From Spirochaetia bacterium (lineage in GTDB: Bacteria; Spirochaetota; Spirochaetia; Treponematales; Breznakiellaceae), in assembly GCA_026002045.1 (NCBI GenBank), contig BOAV01000036.1:1-23346 (forward strand): a stretch of DNA of 23,346 nucleotides, written 5' to 3'. The number at the start of each line of letters is the position of its first letter. Within the stretch, counting starts at the first letter, position 1. This document shows, piece after piece, positions 1 through 7,808 of the stretch. The position numbers and the translations under genes are program-made. The notes under the pieces are model-generated. The model was given only the letters and a program-made list of their open reading frames with translations. It searched no databases and had not been told where the DNA came from.

Positions 1-1
1 G

Positions 2-193
2 CTGCTTAACTGTTACCGGCAATTGCCGCCGGAAGATCAGGCCGAGGTATTGGCCCATGTCCGAACCGCCCGTATAGCGGAAAATTCTGTCAAAAAGACG
101 CTCGCCCCGATCCTGTTGGGGGAGGGGGGAATGGGCTGCGGCGTACTGTTTCTGAATTCCCGAAAGGGCCCGCATCAGATCATCACTGCATGA
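2..193 (+). CDS. 3' end of an unidentified gene, possibly an XRE-type regulator (partial)
   Basis: An open frame enters from the left edge and stops at TGA 191-193. Its first 30 or so residues (beginning LLNCYRQLPPEDQAEVL) read like the helical C-terminus of helix-turn-helix regulators, where a segment such as YRxLxPEDxxEVL is common. The later residues are antisense to conserved guanine deaminase sequence and look less natural. The codons lie in exact register with the opposite guanine deaminase frame, so one of the two frames is a shadow over this stretch. My reading is that this frame is real near the left edge and the deaminase is real to the right of about base 157. No domain can be proved from so short a piece. 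Confidence 0.35.
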   Translation: MLNCYRQLPPEDQAEVLAHVRTARIAENSVKKTLAPILLGEGGMGCGVLFLNSRKGPHQIITA

Positions 194-820
194 AGGAATG
201 AAACGGGGGGTTAATATGGGATAGGTGTTTTTATAGTTTCTGTCGACAAGCGCCGTAAGCCATTCGCGTGTCGCTGCGGCAGAGGCATCCGCATTCGCTT
301 CACGCAGGATATCGGGACTGTTGCGATCCATGTTGACCTTGCCCGCCATGGACACGAGCCCGGATTCTTCCAGCAGATCCATCAGTATTACTGTGGCCGG
401 TACATGGAGCGTGGCAAAGATGCAGAACCGGGTATTGGGGCCGCGTTTGAGGTGATCGACAAAAAGGCCGTAGGCCGGCCGGGCATATTCGGCGTCACGG
501 TATTTTGCCTCCTCGGGGAAGGCGTGCTTTTCGAGCCAGCTTAAAAGTTCCATGTCCATGCCAAGGCTTCTGAAACTGAATTGGGGGGCGTGTATGTGGA
601 GGTCCGTGAGGCCGGGGAGGATCAGGCGGCCCGTATAGTTGATGAGGGGGAAGCCCGCAAAGGCCCCGGGCAACCGGGGAAACACCCCGGCGGATTTGCC
701 CGTTTCGCAGACAAGATAGCTGTTTTCAAAGCTTTGTATCTTTGTTTGGGATTTGCTGTAAGCGATGTCGCCCTTCAATACAAAATTTCGGGAGTCCACT
801 TTTGTAACTATGGGATACAT
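2..820 (-). CDS. guaD: Guanine deaminase, N-terminal part (partial, possibly truncated)
   Basis: Guanine deaminase hydrolyses guanine to xanthine and ammonia in the cytoplasm (purine salvage and catabolism). The frame starts at ATG 820, directly after an in-frame TAA, and stays open to the left edge (273 codons). The amidohydrolase metal motif HIHAPQ is at residues 75-80. Further family landmarks are LLSWLEKHAFPEEAKY (92-107), ATLHVPAT (136-143), GKVNMDRNSP (160-169) and LTPRFIPSCSDDL (203-215). After about residue 221 the family's next landmark, a conserved HxSEN segment, is not recognisable in any frame, although the frame stays open. This is either a divergent protein or a gene broken near base 100-157. 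No convincing ribosome binding site precedes the ATG. The nearby BMP importer fits a purine role. Confidence 0.8.
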   Translation of the reverse strand, partial: MYPIVTKVDSRNFVLKGDIAYSKSQTKIQSFENSYLVCETGKSAGVFPRLPGAFAGFPLINYTGRLILPGLTDLHIHAPQFSFRSLGMDMELLSWLEKHAFPEEAKYRDAEYARPAYGLFVDHLKRGPNTRFCIFATLHVPATVILMDLLEESGLVSMAGKVNMDRNSPDILREANADASAAATREWLTALVDRNYKNTYPILTPRFIPSCSDDLMRALSGIQKQYAAAHSPLPQQDRGERLFDRIFRYTGGSDMGQYLGLIFRRQLPVTVKQ

Positions 821-849
821 TTACTCTGCTGTCAATATGTGTATATAGT
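820..849 (+). promoter_or_regulatory. Candidate sigma-70 promoter for the thioesterase gene, in the divergent region
   Basis: TTTACT (820-825) and TATAGT (844-849) are 18 bases apart, about 20 bases upstream of the thioesterase start at 869. On the opposite strand a perfect TTGACA lies at 835-830, but its matching -10 (CATAGT, 812-807) would fall inside the annotated guanine deaminase start. That could mean a later deaminase start, such as GTG 799. Motif matches only. Confidence 0.3.
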
Positions 850-868
850 AAGATTAAGGAGAATGCCG

Positions 869-1597
869 ATGTATCAAATTAAAACCCAGGTCTTTTTGAG
901 CGGCAGCGATGTAAACGGACGGCTCAGGTTTGACGCCGCAATGGATATGATGCAGGATTGTTCTGTTCTGTGGACCGAATCGGAGATCGAATTCAAAAAA
1001 TATCTTCTGGAAAATAATCTCATCATGATCCTGGTAAACCGTCAGGCCGATGTTTTGCGCATGCCCCTTTACAAAGAGCAGCTTACCGTTGAAACCTCAA
1101 TATACGAATGTAAGGGCGCCTTTGGTATGCGTAATACGGTTATCTATGACGATAGTCATAAGCCCTGTATTGTCAGTTGGGCCACCGGGGCCTTTGTTGA
1201 TATGAATACCGCGCGTCCCTTCAGGCTTCCCCCGGAAATTAATGATGCTATTGTAATCGATCCGAAAATTGAAATGGACTATGCGGGGAGAAGAATTGAT
1301 GTACCGGAATCTTTGGACCTCTTGGCCGAAGATAAAAAGTTTCCATCGTTTGCTGTTACCTCATTGGATATAGACCTTAACCGGCACATGAATAACGGGC
1401 GCTATATAAAAGCCGCCATGAATTTTCTCCCCGATGATTTTACCATTTCCCGTTTCAGGGTTGAATACAAAAAGCCCGCCGCCAGGGGGGACTTGCTGTA
1501 TCCTGTGGTTAAGCGCCCTAATCATGACAAAATTTATATACTTCTTACGGATAAGGAAGGCGGCCCCCACACGGTCATGGAGTTTACCACGGCTTGA
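869..1597 (+). CDS. Acyl-ACP thioesterase (FatA/FatB-like double hotdog)
   Basis: The protein has 242 residues. It hydrolyses acyl-ACP to release free fatty acid in the cytoplasm, ending or diverting fatty-acid synthesis. The start was chosen at ATG 869 because AAGGAG at 856-861 lies 7 bases upstream. ATG 863 is too close to that site, and the frame farther upstream is antisense to guanine deaminase. The C-terminal hotdog carries the family motif DIDLNRHMNNGRY (167-179), equivalent to the plant N-x-H-x-N-N segment that supplies catalytic Asn and His. The N-terminal hotdog contains MMQDCSVLWTE (27-37), typical of family PF01643. Length fits bacterial members. It is 62 bases upstream of the importer operon with no clear terminator between, so it may be co-transcribed, though no functional link is evident. 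Confidence 0.85.
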   Translation: MYQIKTQVFLSGSDVNGRLRFDAAMDMMQDCSVLWTESEIEFKKYLLENNLIMILVNRQADVLRMPLYKEQLTVETSIYECKGAFGMRNTVIYDDSHKPCIVSWATGAFVDMNTARPFRLPPEINDAIVIDPKIEMDYAGRRIDVPESLDLLAEDKKFPSFAVTSLDIDLNRHMNNGRYIKAAMNFLPDDFTISRFRVEYKKPAARGDLLYPVVKRPNHDKIYILLTDKEGGPHTVMEFTTA

Positions 1598-1659
1598 TCC
1601 TTTTTCCTTTTTCGGCTACCTTAACCATGTTGAGTCTTAAATCAATTTTGGAGGAAGGA

Positions 1660-2760
1660 ATGATGAAAAAGTTGTTGGTACTTGCCTTGGCTCTGGGCCT
1701 GGCGGTTTCCGCCTTTGCGGGCGGGAAAAAGGACGCGGGATCGGCTGCGGGGGGAACATCCTCGGCTGCTGATGTCAAGGTTGGGTTTGTGTACATCGGT
1801 TCGATTCACGATGAAGGCTATACCCAGGCCCACGACAAGGGACGGATTGCCGTCGAGGCTTTGGGGGTCAAAACAGCCTATATCGAAAATGTGGCGGAAA
1901 ACGCCGACTGCGAAAAGGCTATCCGGGACCTCATCGACCAGGGCTGTAACGTGATCTACACCACCAGCTTTGGCTTTATGGACTGGACCATCAAGGTTGC
2001 CGCAGACTTCCCCAATGTGAAGTTCGGCCACTGTTCGGGCTACAAGACCGCCCCCAATGTTTCTACCTATTTTGGCAAGATCTTCCAGGCCCGCTACCTT
2101 GCGGGTATCGCCGCGGGTTACAAGACCGAGAAGAACAAGATCGGCTATGTGGCCGCCTTCCCCATCCCCGAGGTTATCCGGGGGATCAACGCCTTTACTT
2201 TGGGGGTCCAGTCGGTGAACCCCAACGCCTCCGTGGAAGTGATCTGGACCAATACCTGGTACGATCCTGCGGTGGAGAAACAGGCCGCCCTGGAACTGCT
2301 CAACAAGGGCGTTGATGTGATCGCCCAGCATCAGGATACCACCGCCCCCCAGATTGCCGCCCAGGAACGGAACGCCGCCGCCATCGGTTACAACGTGTCC
2401 ACACCGGACGCCGCGCCCCGGGCCTACCTTACCGCTCCCCTCTTCCATTGGGACGTTTTTTATGTTGATGATGTAAAGCACGTCCTCACCGGTGACTGGG
2501 CTTCCCGCGCCTATTGGGAAGGTTTCAGCAATGGGACTGTCACCCTGGACACCCTTACCGCCAATAACGATCCCCGCACGGCTTCTGCGGTTGCGGCGGC
2601 CCAGGCAAAAATTATTGACGGAAGCCTCGCGCCCTTTACCGGACCCCTCACCGATCAGAGCGGCGTCGTAAAGGTTGCCGGCGGAGTCAAAATGACCGAT
2701 GAGGAAATCTGGAACATGGGCTGGTTTGTCAAAGGGGTCATTGGGGTAATTCCGCAGTAA
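1660..2760 (+). CDS. BMP-family ABC transporter substrate-binding protein (purine nucleoside/base type)
   Basis: This is a periplasmic binding protein of 366 residues that delivers its ligand to the importer encoded downstream. A strong GGAGG (1650-1654) precedes ATG 1660; ATG 1663 is an equally good start. Residues 1-20 form a signal peptide ending AFA, followed by GGKKD. There is no lipobox cysteine, unlike treponemal PnrA/TmpC, which is a lipoprotein. The mature protein has the BMP (PF02608) fold pattern: VGFVYIGSIHDEGYTQAHDK near the N-terminus, TTSFGFMDWTIKVAADFPN, then FPIPEVIRGINAFTLG. From memory these resemble BMP proteins encoded beside purine-degradation genes in proteobacteria, and here guaD lies nearby. 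Ligand identity is inferred: guanine, another purine base, or a nucleoside. Confidence 0.88.
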   Translation: MMKKLLVLALALGLAVSAFAGGKKDAGSAAGGTSSAADVKVGFVYIGSIHDEGYTQAHDKGRIAVEALGVKTAYIENVAENADCEKAIRDLIDQGCNVIYTTSFGFMDWTIKVAADFPNVKFGHCSGYKTAPNVSTYFGKIFQARYLAGIAAGYKTEKNKIGYVAAFPIPEVIRGINAFTLGVQSVNPNASVEVIWTNTWYDPAVEKQAALELLNKGVDVIAQHQDTTAPQIAAQERNAAAIGYNVSTPDAAPRAYLTAPLFHWDVFYVDDVKHVLTGDWASRAYWEGFSNGTVTLDTLTANNDPRTASAVAAAQAKIIDGSLAPFTGPLTDQSGVVKVAGGVKMTDEEIWNMGWFVKGVIGVIPQ

Positions 2761-2793
2761 TACTAAGGGGGCTTAAGCCGGGATCAAAACACC

Positions 2794-4317
2794 ATGCCTT
2801 ATATTGAAATGCGGCACATTTCAAAGCGCTTCGCAACGGTGCAGGCAAATGACGATGTGGGCATGGATGTAAACCGGGGGGAGATACTTGCCCTCCTCGG
2901 GGAGAATGGTTCCGGTAAAAGTACTCTGGTTAATATGCTCTCCGGGATTTATCTGCCGGACGCCGGTTCCATTTATGTGGGCGGCGTCCGGCAGTTTTTT
3001 AGATCCCCCCATGATGCCATCGCCGCGGGGATCGGGATGGTGCATCAGCATTTCAAACTTATTCCGGTGATGAGCGCCTGGGAAAATATCAGCCTGGGCG
3101 AAAAGAAAAAGGGAATCAGCGTAAATCCATTTATCGAAAAGAAAAAAATAAACGATAAAATTACTGAAATAGAAAAACGTTTTGGCCTTTATGTGGCGCA
3201 CAATAAAAAAATTTACGAAATGTCGGTCAGCGAAAAACAGACCGTAGAAATTCTCAAGATTCTTTACCGGGGAGTAACTACCCTGATCCTTGATGAACCC
3301 AGCGCGGTACTCACCCCCCAGGAAACAAGGGGGCTTTTTGCCATGATGCGGAACATGAAGGAAGCGGGCTGCGCCATCATCATTATTACCCATAAACTCA
3401 ACGAGGTGATGGAAATCAGCGACCGGGTAACGGTGCTGCGGAAAGGGAAGGCCGTGGGGACCGTCAATACCGTTGACACCGATTCCCATGAATTGGCGGA
3501 GATGATGGTGGGGGGCAGCATATCCCTTGAGATACACCGGGAAGAACCGGCGCCTCAACAAAATCCCATGCTTGAAGTAAAATCCCTCAAGCTTGAAAAT
3601 GCCGATGGTATTAAAGTTATTGATAATATGTCCTTCGCCTTATACGGCGGCGAGATTCTCGGCGTTGCGGGTATCGCCGGCAGCGGTCAGAAGGAACTCT
3701 GCGAGATCATCGCGGGACTCCAGAAGGCCGATTCGGGATCGATCAATTTTATGGGTGAAGAAATGCTGGGCCTTTCCCCCCGCGCCATACGGGAAAAGGG
3801 GATCGGCATGAGTTTTGTTCCCGAGGACCGGCTGGGGATGGGACTTGTGGCGGGGATGAGTGTTTCCGATAACATTCTGCTTAAATCTTACGGTAATACT
3901 GCTGGTGTTTTTGTTGACCGCACGGAAGGTAAGGTCCAGGCAGAAAATATCGTAACGCGTTATGATATTTCCACCCCCTCGGTTCAGCATATTGTGCGGA
4001 AACTTTCAGGCGGAAATATACAGAAGGTTCTGCTTGGCAGGGAAATTGAAATGCAGCCGAAAATTCTCATCACCGCGTACCCTGTCCGGGGGCTTGATAT
4101 CGGCGCATCCTACAGCATCTACGATATGCTTAACGAACAGAAGAAGAAGGGTGTCGCCGTGCTCTACATCGGCGAAGATTTGGATGTGCTCCGTGAACTC
4201 TGTGACCGCATCATGGTGATCCACGGCGGCGCGGTGATGGATATCACGGATCCCCGCAGTTCTACTAAAGAAGACCTGGGGCTCCTGATGCTCGGGCAAA
4301 AGCCGGTGGCAGTATGA
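2794..4317 (+). CDS. ABC transporter ATP-binding protein, double NBD (BMP/purine importer)
   Basis: This is a 507-residue tandem ATPase of the sugar/nucleoside (RbsA, NupO, PnrC) kind that powers the importer from the cytoplasmic face. NBD1 has Walker A GENGSGKST (36-44), the signature variant SVSEKQ (144-149) and Walker B LILDEPSA (164-171). NBD2 has a reduced Walker A GIAGSGQKE (293-301), a canonical LSGGNIQK signature (404-411) and a degenerate Walker B, ITAYPVRGLD (426-435), lacking the catalytic Asp-Glu pair. That asymmetry is usual in this family. The gene starts 33 bases after the binding-protein gene. The only purine-rich stretch (2765-2771) is over 20 bases from ATG 2794, so initiation may rely on coupling. 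Its last bases overlap the next gene by ATGA. Confidence 0.93.
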   Translation: MPYIEMRHISKRFATVQANDDVGMDVNRGEILALLGENGSGKSTLVNMLSGIYLPDAGSIYVGGVRQFFRSPHDAIAAGIGMVHQHFKLIPVMSAWENISLGEKKKGISVNPFIEKKKINDKITEIEKRFGLYVAHNKKIYEMSVSEKQTVEILKILYRGVTTLILDEPSAVLTPQETRGLFAMMRNMKEAGCAIIIITHKLNEVMEISDRVTVLRKGKAVGTVNTVDTDSHELAEMMVGGSISLEIHREEPAPQQNPMLEVKSLKLENADGIKVIDNMSFALYGGEILGVAGIAGSGQKELCEIIAGLQKADSGSINFMGEEMLGLSPRAIREKGIGMSFVPEDRLGMGLVAGMSVSDNILLKSYGNTAGVFVDRTEGKVQAENIVTRYDISTPSVQHIVRKLSGGNIQKVLLGREIEMQPKILITAYPVRGLDIGASYSIYDMLNEQKKKGVAVLYIGEDLDVLRELCDRIMVIHGGAVMDITDPRSSTKEDLGLLMLGQKPVAV

Positions 4318-5426
4318 TCCGAATAATAACCCGCGCTGAAGCTTCTCCCTTGAGGGAAAATCTGCTGCGCATAGCGGCGGTCATTGCCGCCCTTGTTGCT
4401 TCGGCGCTGATCATGATCCTGATTGGCTATAACCCGCTGGATATTTACGAAAAGATCCTTACCGGGTCTTTGGGTACGCTCTACCGTTTCAAGAATACCA
4501 TCAACAAGGCAATACCTTTGGCGGCCCTTTCCCTGGGGACGGCAATCGCATTCAAGATGAAGTTCTGGAATATCGGCCAGGAAGGCCAGTTCTACCTTGG
4601 GGCATTCGGCGCTTCGCTTATCGCCTTTGCTTTTCCCAATATGCCTGCGCCGCTGTTGCTATCATTTATGTTTATCACAGCTTTTCTGTTTGCCGGCCTC
4701 TGGGCATTGATTCCTGCCCTGTTGAAGGCCCGTTTTTCCACCAGTGAAACATTGGTCACCCTGATGCTGAATTATGTGGCCGCCAAGTGGATCGGTTTTT
4801 TGCAGTACGGCCCCTGGCGGGACCCCGCGGGAAGCGGCTTCCCAAAAATCGCCCCATTCAGCAAAAACGCCATCCTCCCGGAAGTCCTGGGTGTTCATAT
4901 CGGCTGGATCATTGTTTTGATCCTCGCAGTATTACTGTATCTTCTTTTGAAAAAGACCAAGCTCGGCTACGAGATCGATGTCCTTGGGGAAAGCGAAGCC
5001 ACCGCCCGCTATGCGGGGATGCGTGTTCTGCGGATCATGATCGTTGCCATCATGATCTCAGGGGGGCTCTGCGGCGCAGCGGGGATGATGCAGGCATCCG
5101 CGATTGAGCGTTCCCTTTCGGATCAGCTTTCCGGGGGACTGGGTTTTACCGCAGTCATTACCACCTGGCTTGCCCGTTTAAGCCCGCCGGGGATCATCAT
5201 CGTTTCCTTTTTGTTTTCCATGCTGATCCAGGGCGGAACTTTTTTACAAAGTTCCCTGCAAATTCCCGCATCCATTTCACAGGTGCTGCAGGGGATCATC
5301 ATCTTCTTTGTTTTGGGTAGTGAATTTTTTATTCGTTACCGCTTGGTGTGGACAAAGACCGAACGCAGTAAAACTGATGGCCGGGCCGGCAGCGATTCCA
5401 CCGCGATAGCAGGAGGCAAAAAATGA
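4314..5426 (+). CDS. ABC transporter permease (BMP/purine importer, first subunit)
   Basis: This is a 370-residue polytopic inner-membrane protein of the BPD_transp_2 family (YufP, NupP, PnrD type), one half of the translocation channel. Hydrophobic segments begin at residues 19-38 and recur to about residue 340. The family landmark FWNIGQEGQFYLGA is at 84-97, and SGGLCGAAGMMQ lies near 254-265. The C-terminal tail (about 345-370) is charged and cytoplasmic. The start overlaps the ATPase stop (ATGA 4314-4317), indicating translational coupling. It also overlaps the next permease by ATGA at 5423-5426, with AGGAGG at 5410-5415 serving that gene. Confidence 0.92.
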   Translation: MIRIITRAEASPLRENLLRIAAVIAALVASALIMILIGYNPLDIYEKILTGSLGTLYRFKNTINKAIPLAALSLGTAIAFKMKFWNIGQEGQFYLGAFGASLIAFAFPNMPAPLLLSFMFITAFLFAGLWALIPALLKARFSTSETLVTLMLNYVAAKWIGFLQYGPWRDPAGSGFPKIAPFSKNAILPEVLGVHIGWIIVLILAVLLYLLLKKTKLGYEIDVLGESEATARYAGMRVLRIMIVAIMISGGLCGAAGMMQASAIERSLSDQLSGGLGFTAVITTWLARLSPPGIIIVSFLFSMLIQGGTFLQSSLQIPASISQVLQGIIIFFVLGSEFFIRYRLVWTKTERSKTDGRAGSDSTAIAGGKK

Positions 5427-6391
5427 CAGCCTTCCTCGGCGCACTCACACCTTTTCTGCAGACCGCATTGCAGATGGGAACCCATATTCTTTTCGCTGTC
5501 CTTGGTGGGATCATGTGCGAGAAGGTGGGGAACATGAACCTGGGTATCGAGGGGATGATGCTCCTTGGTGCTTCAATTGGTTTTTCCGCCGCCCTTGCAA
5601 GCGCAAATCCCGTTGCCGCCGTATGCGCCGCAGGTCTTGCGGGGGCATTCGGCGCTTTAATCTACGCCATCATCACAGTAACGCTGCGGGGCAACCAGGT
5701 AGTGACCGGACTCATCCTGACGATCTTCGGCACCGGGGTTTCGGGCTTCCTGGGTAAAAGCCTTGCGGGAAAGGCCCTGCCGGAATCCATATCCCGGGCC
5801 TTCGCGCCGGTCTCCGTACCATTACTGCACCGCATACCCGTCATCGGAACTATTTTCTTTGAACAGAGCCCCTATGTACTTGCGGGCATGGTTCTGGCCA
5901 TCCTCCTCTACATTTATTTTCAGTATACCCGTGCGGGGATGAATGTCCGGGCGGTGGGGGAAGACCCCGCTGTGGCGGATGCTTCGGGCATACCGGTGAG
6001 CCTTTACAAGTACACCCATATTGTGGGCGGCGGTTTTTTATGCGGCGTGGGCGGGGCCTATCTCTCCCTTGTTTTTGTGCCCCGCTGGCAGGAGAACATC
6101 ACCGCCGGCGCAGGCTGGATAGCGGTTGCGCTGATCATCTTCAGCACCTGGAATCCCCTGCGGGCGATTTTTGCCGCCTATCTCTTCGGCGCACTCAAGG
6201 GTGTGGGCTTCAAGTTTCAGAATATTGACATCTCCCTTTTCGGGAAGCGGATAGTTTTTTATCCCCAGCTTCTTGACATGCTGCCCTATCTTGCAACCAT
6301 TCTGGTGCTGGTTCTTATTACCCGCAAAAAACAGAAGAAGTATCAGCCCCCTGCGGGGTTGGGGACGCCCTATTTCCGGGAAGAAAGATAA
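5423..6391 (+). CDS. ABC transporter permease (BMP/purine importer, second subunit)
   Basis: This is a 322-residue membrane protein of the BPD_transp_2 family (YufQ, NupQ, PnrE type), paired with the preceding permease. The diagnostic EKVGNMNLGIEGMMLLGA segment is at residues 33-50. Other landmarks are LRGNQVVTGLILTIFGTG (about 89-106), RAVGEDPAVADASGI (about 175-189) and GGAYLSLV. AGGAGG at 5410-5415 lies 7 bases upstream of ATG 5423, and the start overlaps the previous stop as ATGA. This is the last gene of the importer operon. The next gene is on the opposite strand and ends 34 bases away. Confidence 0.92.
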   Translation: MTAFLGALTPFLQTALQMGTHILFAVLGGIMCEKVGNMNLGIEGMMLLGASIGFSAALASANPVAAVCAAGLAGAFGALIYAIITVTLRGNQVVTGLILTIFGTGVSGFLGKSLAGKALPESISRAFAPVSVPLLHRIPVIGTIFFEQSPYVLAGMVLAILLYIYFQYTRAGMNVRAVGEDPAVADASGIPVSLYKYTHIVGGGFLCGVGGAYLSLVFVPRWQENITAGAGWIAVALIIFSTWNPLRAIFAAYLFGALKGVGFKFQNIDISLFGKRIVFYPQLLDMLPYLATILVLVLITRKKQKKYQPPAGLGTPYFREER

Positions 6392-6425
6392 AGCGCAGAG
6401 GGCGGATGTTGAACGCGGGCCTGCT

Positions 6426-7658
6426 TCAACAGGGCGGCATGGGTCGAGTATTACTGATTTCCATTACCCACTCCCGTACATTCCGGTGTATAATCCCTTC
6501 CCGGCTAAAGTTGAATTCGTCCATGCTCAGTACGTACTTGGGGTAATTGTCCCGGATATCAAGCAGAGGTTCAAATTCCCGTGCAATTGTATCCGGCGAA
6601 GCTAAAAGATAGGCAACCTGAACATATATTCGTTCCCCCTGCTTTTCTCCCACAAATTCAATCTCTTTTTCATCTGCTTTGCCCACAGTAATACTGTAGC
6701 CCCGGCGGCGCAGTTCCATGTAGACGATGTTTTCCAGAATCAGATTGATATCAATAGCGTTCCTGCCACAGACCGCCGCACCCAGACCGTGGTCCGCAAT
6801 ATAGTATTTCTCGTTAACCCTTAAGATTTTTTTACCCTTAAGATCCTGCCGCCTGGCCCGGTAAAACAAAAAGGCGTTTTCACAGGCTTTGATGTAATTC
6901 AGGATAGTCTCCGGCGCAACCGTACGGTTTTCACTTTTTAAGAATTTTGACAGGCTGGTGGCGGAAAAGGGCTGACCCGTGTTGGACATCACGTAGAGGA
7001 TGATCCGTTCCAGGAGGTCCACATCCCGGATATTATTGCGCCTCATAATATCCTTCAAGACCACAGAATTATATACATCCTTTAGATACTGATTCGAAGC
7101 CGCCTCTTCAAATTGCAGATTATGCAGGAAAGGCATTCCCCCCAGGGCAATGTATTTATTAAAGGCTTCACTTTCTGTTATAAGAGGGTTTTGGAACCGG
7201 TAGAGCTCCAGAAATTCGCTGAAAGAAAAGGGATAAATGGTGATTTCCACATAACGGCCGGCCAGATAGGTGGCCAACTCCCCGGAGAGAAGGGCGGCAT
7301 TGGACCCGGTGATGTAAATATCCGTATCAAAACTCACCCGCAGGGAGTTGACGCATTTTTCCCAGTCCGCTACCTCCTGAATTTCATCAAAAAAGAGATA
7401 AACCTTCCCCTTTATACCGGCAATTTTCTTCTTAAGATGATCGTGCAGGGCCTGGGCAGTACAGAGGGGGGCATATTCCATATCTTCAAAGTTGAAGCTC
7501 AGGAAATTGCCGGGCTTTACCCCCTGGGTAATGAGTTCCTCCTGAATGAGCCCCAAAACAACCGATTTACCGCAGCGCCGTATCCCGGTGATAACTTTGA
7601 TCAGATCCTTGTCGATAAAGGGCAGGACCCGTTCGATATAAACATTCCGTCGTACCAT
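6426..7658 (-). CDS. AAA ATPase with C-terminal DUF4143 domain
   Basis: The protein has 410 residues. It has an N-terminal AAA_14 ATPase and a C-terminal DUF4143 region, a family that is widespread, often strain-variable and of unsettled function. Walker A is GIRRCGKS (25-32), Walker B is VYLFFDEIQE (86-95), and a sensor-like ITGSNAALLSGE follows. A middle winged-helix-like segment contains TGQPFSATSLSKFLKSE, and a nuclease-like or structural C-terminus contains KEIEFVGEKQGERIYVQVAY. I chose ATG 7658 (MVRRNVYIERVL), the usual family start. A GTG at 7676 would add six residues and overlap the nearest palindromic site. No ribosome binding site is visible at either. The upstream DNA (7668-7808) carries the palindrome array, and composition there is strongly AT-rich, unlike the neighbours, which suggests horizontal acquisition. 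Confidence 0.88.
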   Translation of the reverse strand: MVRRNVYIERVLPFIDKDLIKVITGIRRCGKSVVLGLIQEELITQGVKPGNFLSFNFEDMEYAPLCTAQALHDHLKKKIAGIKGKVYLFFDEIQEVADWEKCVNSLRVSFDTDIYITGSNAALLSGELATYLAGRYVEITIYPFSFSEFLELYRFQNPLITESEAFNKYIALGGMPFLHNLQFEEAASNQYLKDVYNSVVLKDIMRRNNIRDVDLLERIILYVMSNTGQPFSATSLSKFLKSENRTVAPETILNYIKACENAFLFYRARRQDLKGKKILRVNEKYYIADHGLGAAVCGRNAIDINLILENIVYMELRRRGYSITVGKADEKEIEFVGEKQGERIYVQVAYLLASPDTIAREFEPLLDIRDNYPKYVLSMDEFNFSREGIIHRNVREWVMEISNTRPMPPC

Positions 7659-7667
7659 AACTTGATA

Positions 7668-7808
7668 ATACAACACTTATAACTGATAATCAAGAGAAAA
7701 ATTAAAATTTAACGGATATAACCATTAAAAATCTTATAAATCAATTTTTATCAGTTATAACTGATAAAAATTAAATATTTTCAATTTTAGCGGTTATATC
7801 TTAACTGA
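7668..7808. promoter_or_regulatory. Array of four palindromic sites at 39-bp spacing (candidate operator)
   Basis: Four 24-bp sites centre on TATA-like cores at 7679.5, 7718.5, 7757.5 and 7796.5, separated by 15-bp AT-rich spacers that do not match each other. The third (7743-7772) is a perfect 30-bp palindrome. The right half-sites read TATAACTGATAATC (7678), TATAACCATTAAAA (7717) and TATAACTGATAAAA (7756). The minus-strand half-sites read TATAACCGCTAAAA (from 7798), TATAACTGATAAAA (from 7759) and TATATCCGTTAAAT (from 7720). The region fills the uvrB-ATPase gap, overlaps the uvrB stop, and ends 10 bases before the ATPase ATG. A dimeric DNA-binding protein bound cooperatively is the simplest reading; the protein is not identified. 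Confidence 0.6.

Noticed and set aside
1598..1659. Purine riboswitch upstream of the importer operon
   Set aside because: The gap is only 62 bases and lacks a three-way-junction pattern.
2770..2779. Palindrome GGCTTAAGCC before the ATPase gene as an operator
   Set aside because: A 10-bp palindrome without loop or second copy in an operon-internal gap; expected by chance at this length.
6407..6431. Hairpin TGTTGAA...TTCAACA as a terminator between the permease and the ATPase gene
   Set aside because: A 7-bp AT-rich stem with an 11-base loop and no T-run; it overlaps the ATPase stop codon and is probably chance.
7668..7808. CRISPR-like array
   Set aside because: There are only four degenerate palindromic units with 15-bp spacers. 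CRISPR repeats would be nearly identical and spacers 25-40 bp. No cas genes are present.
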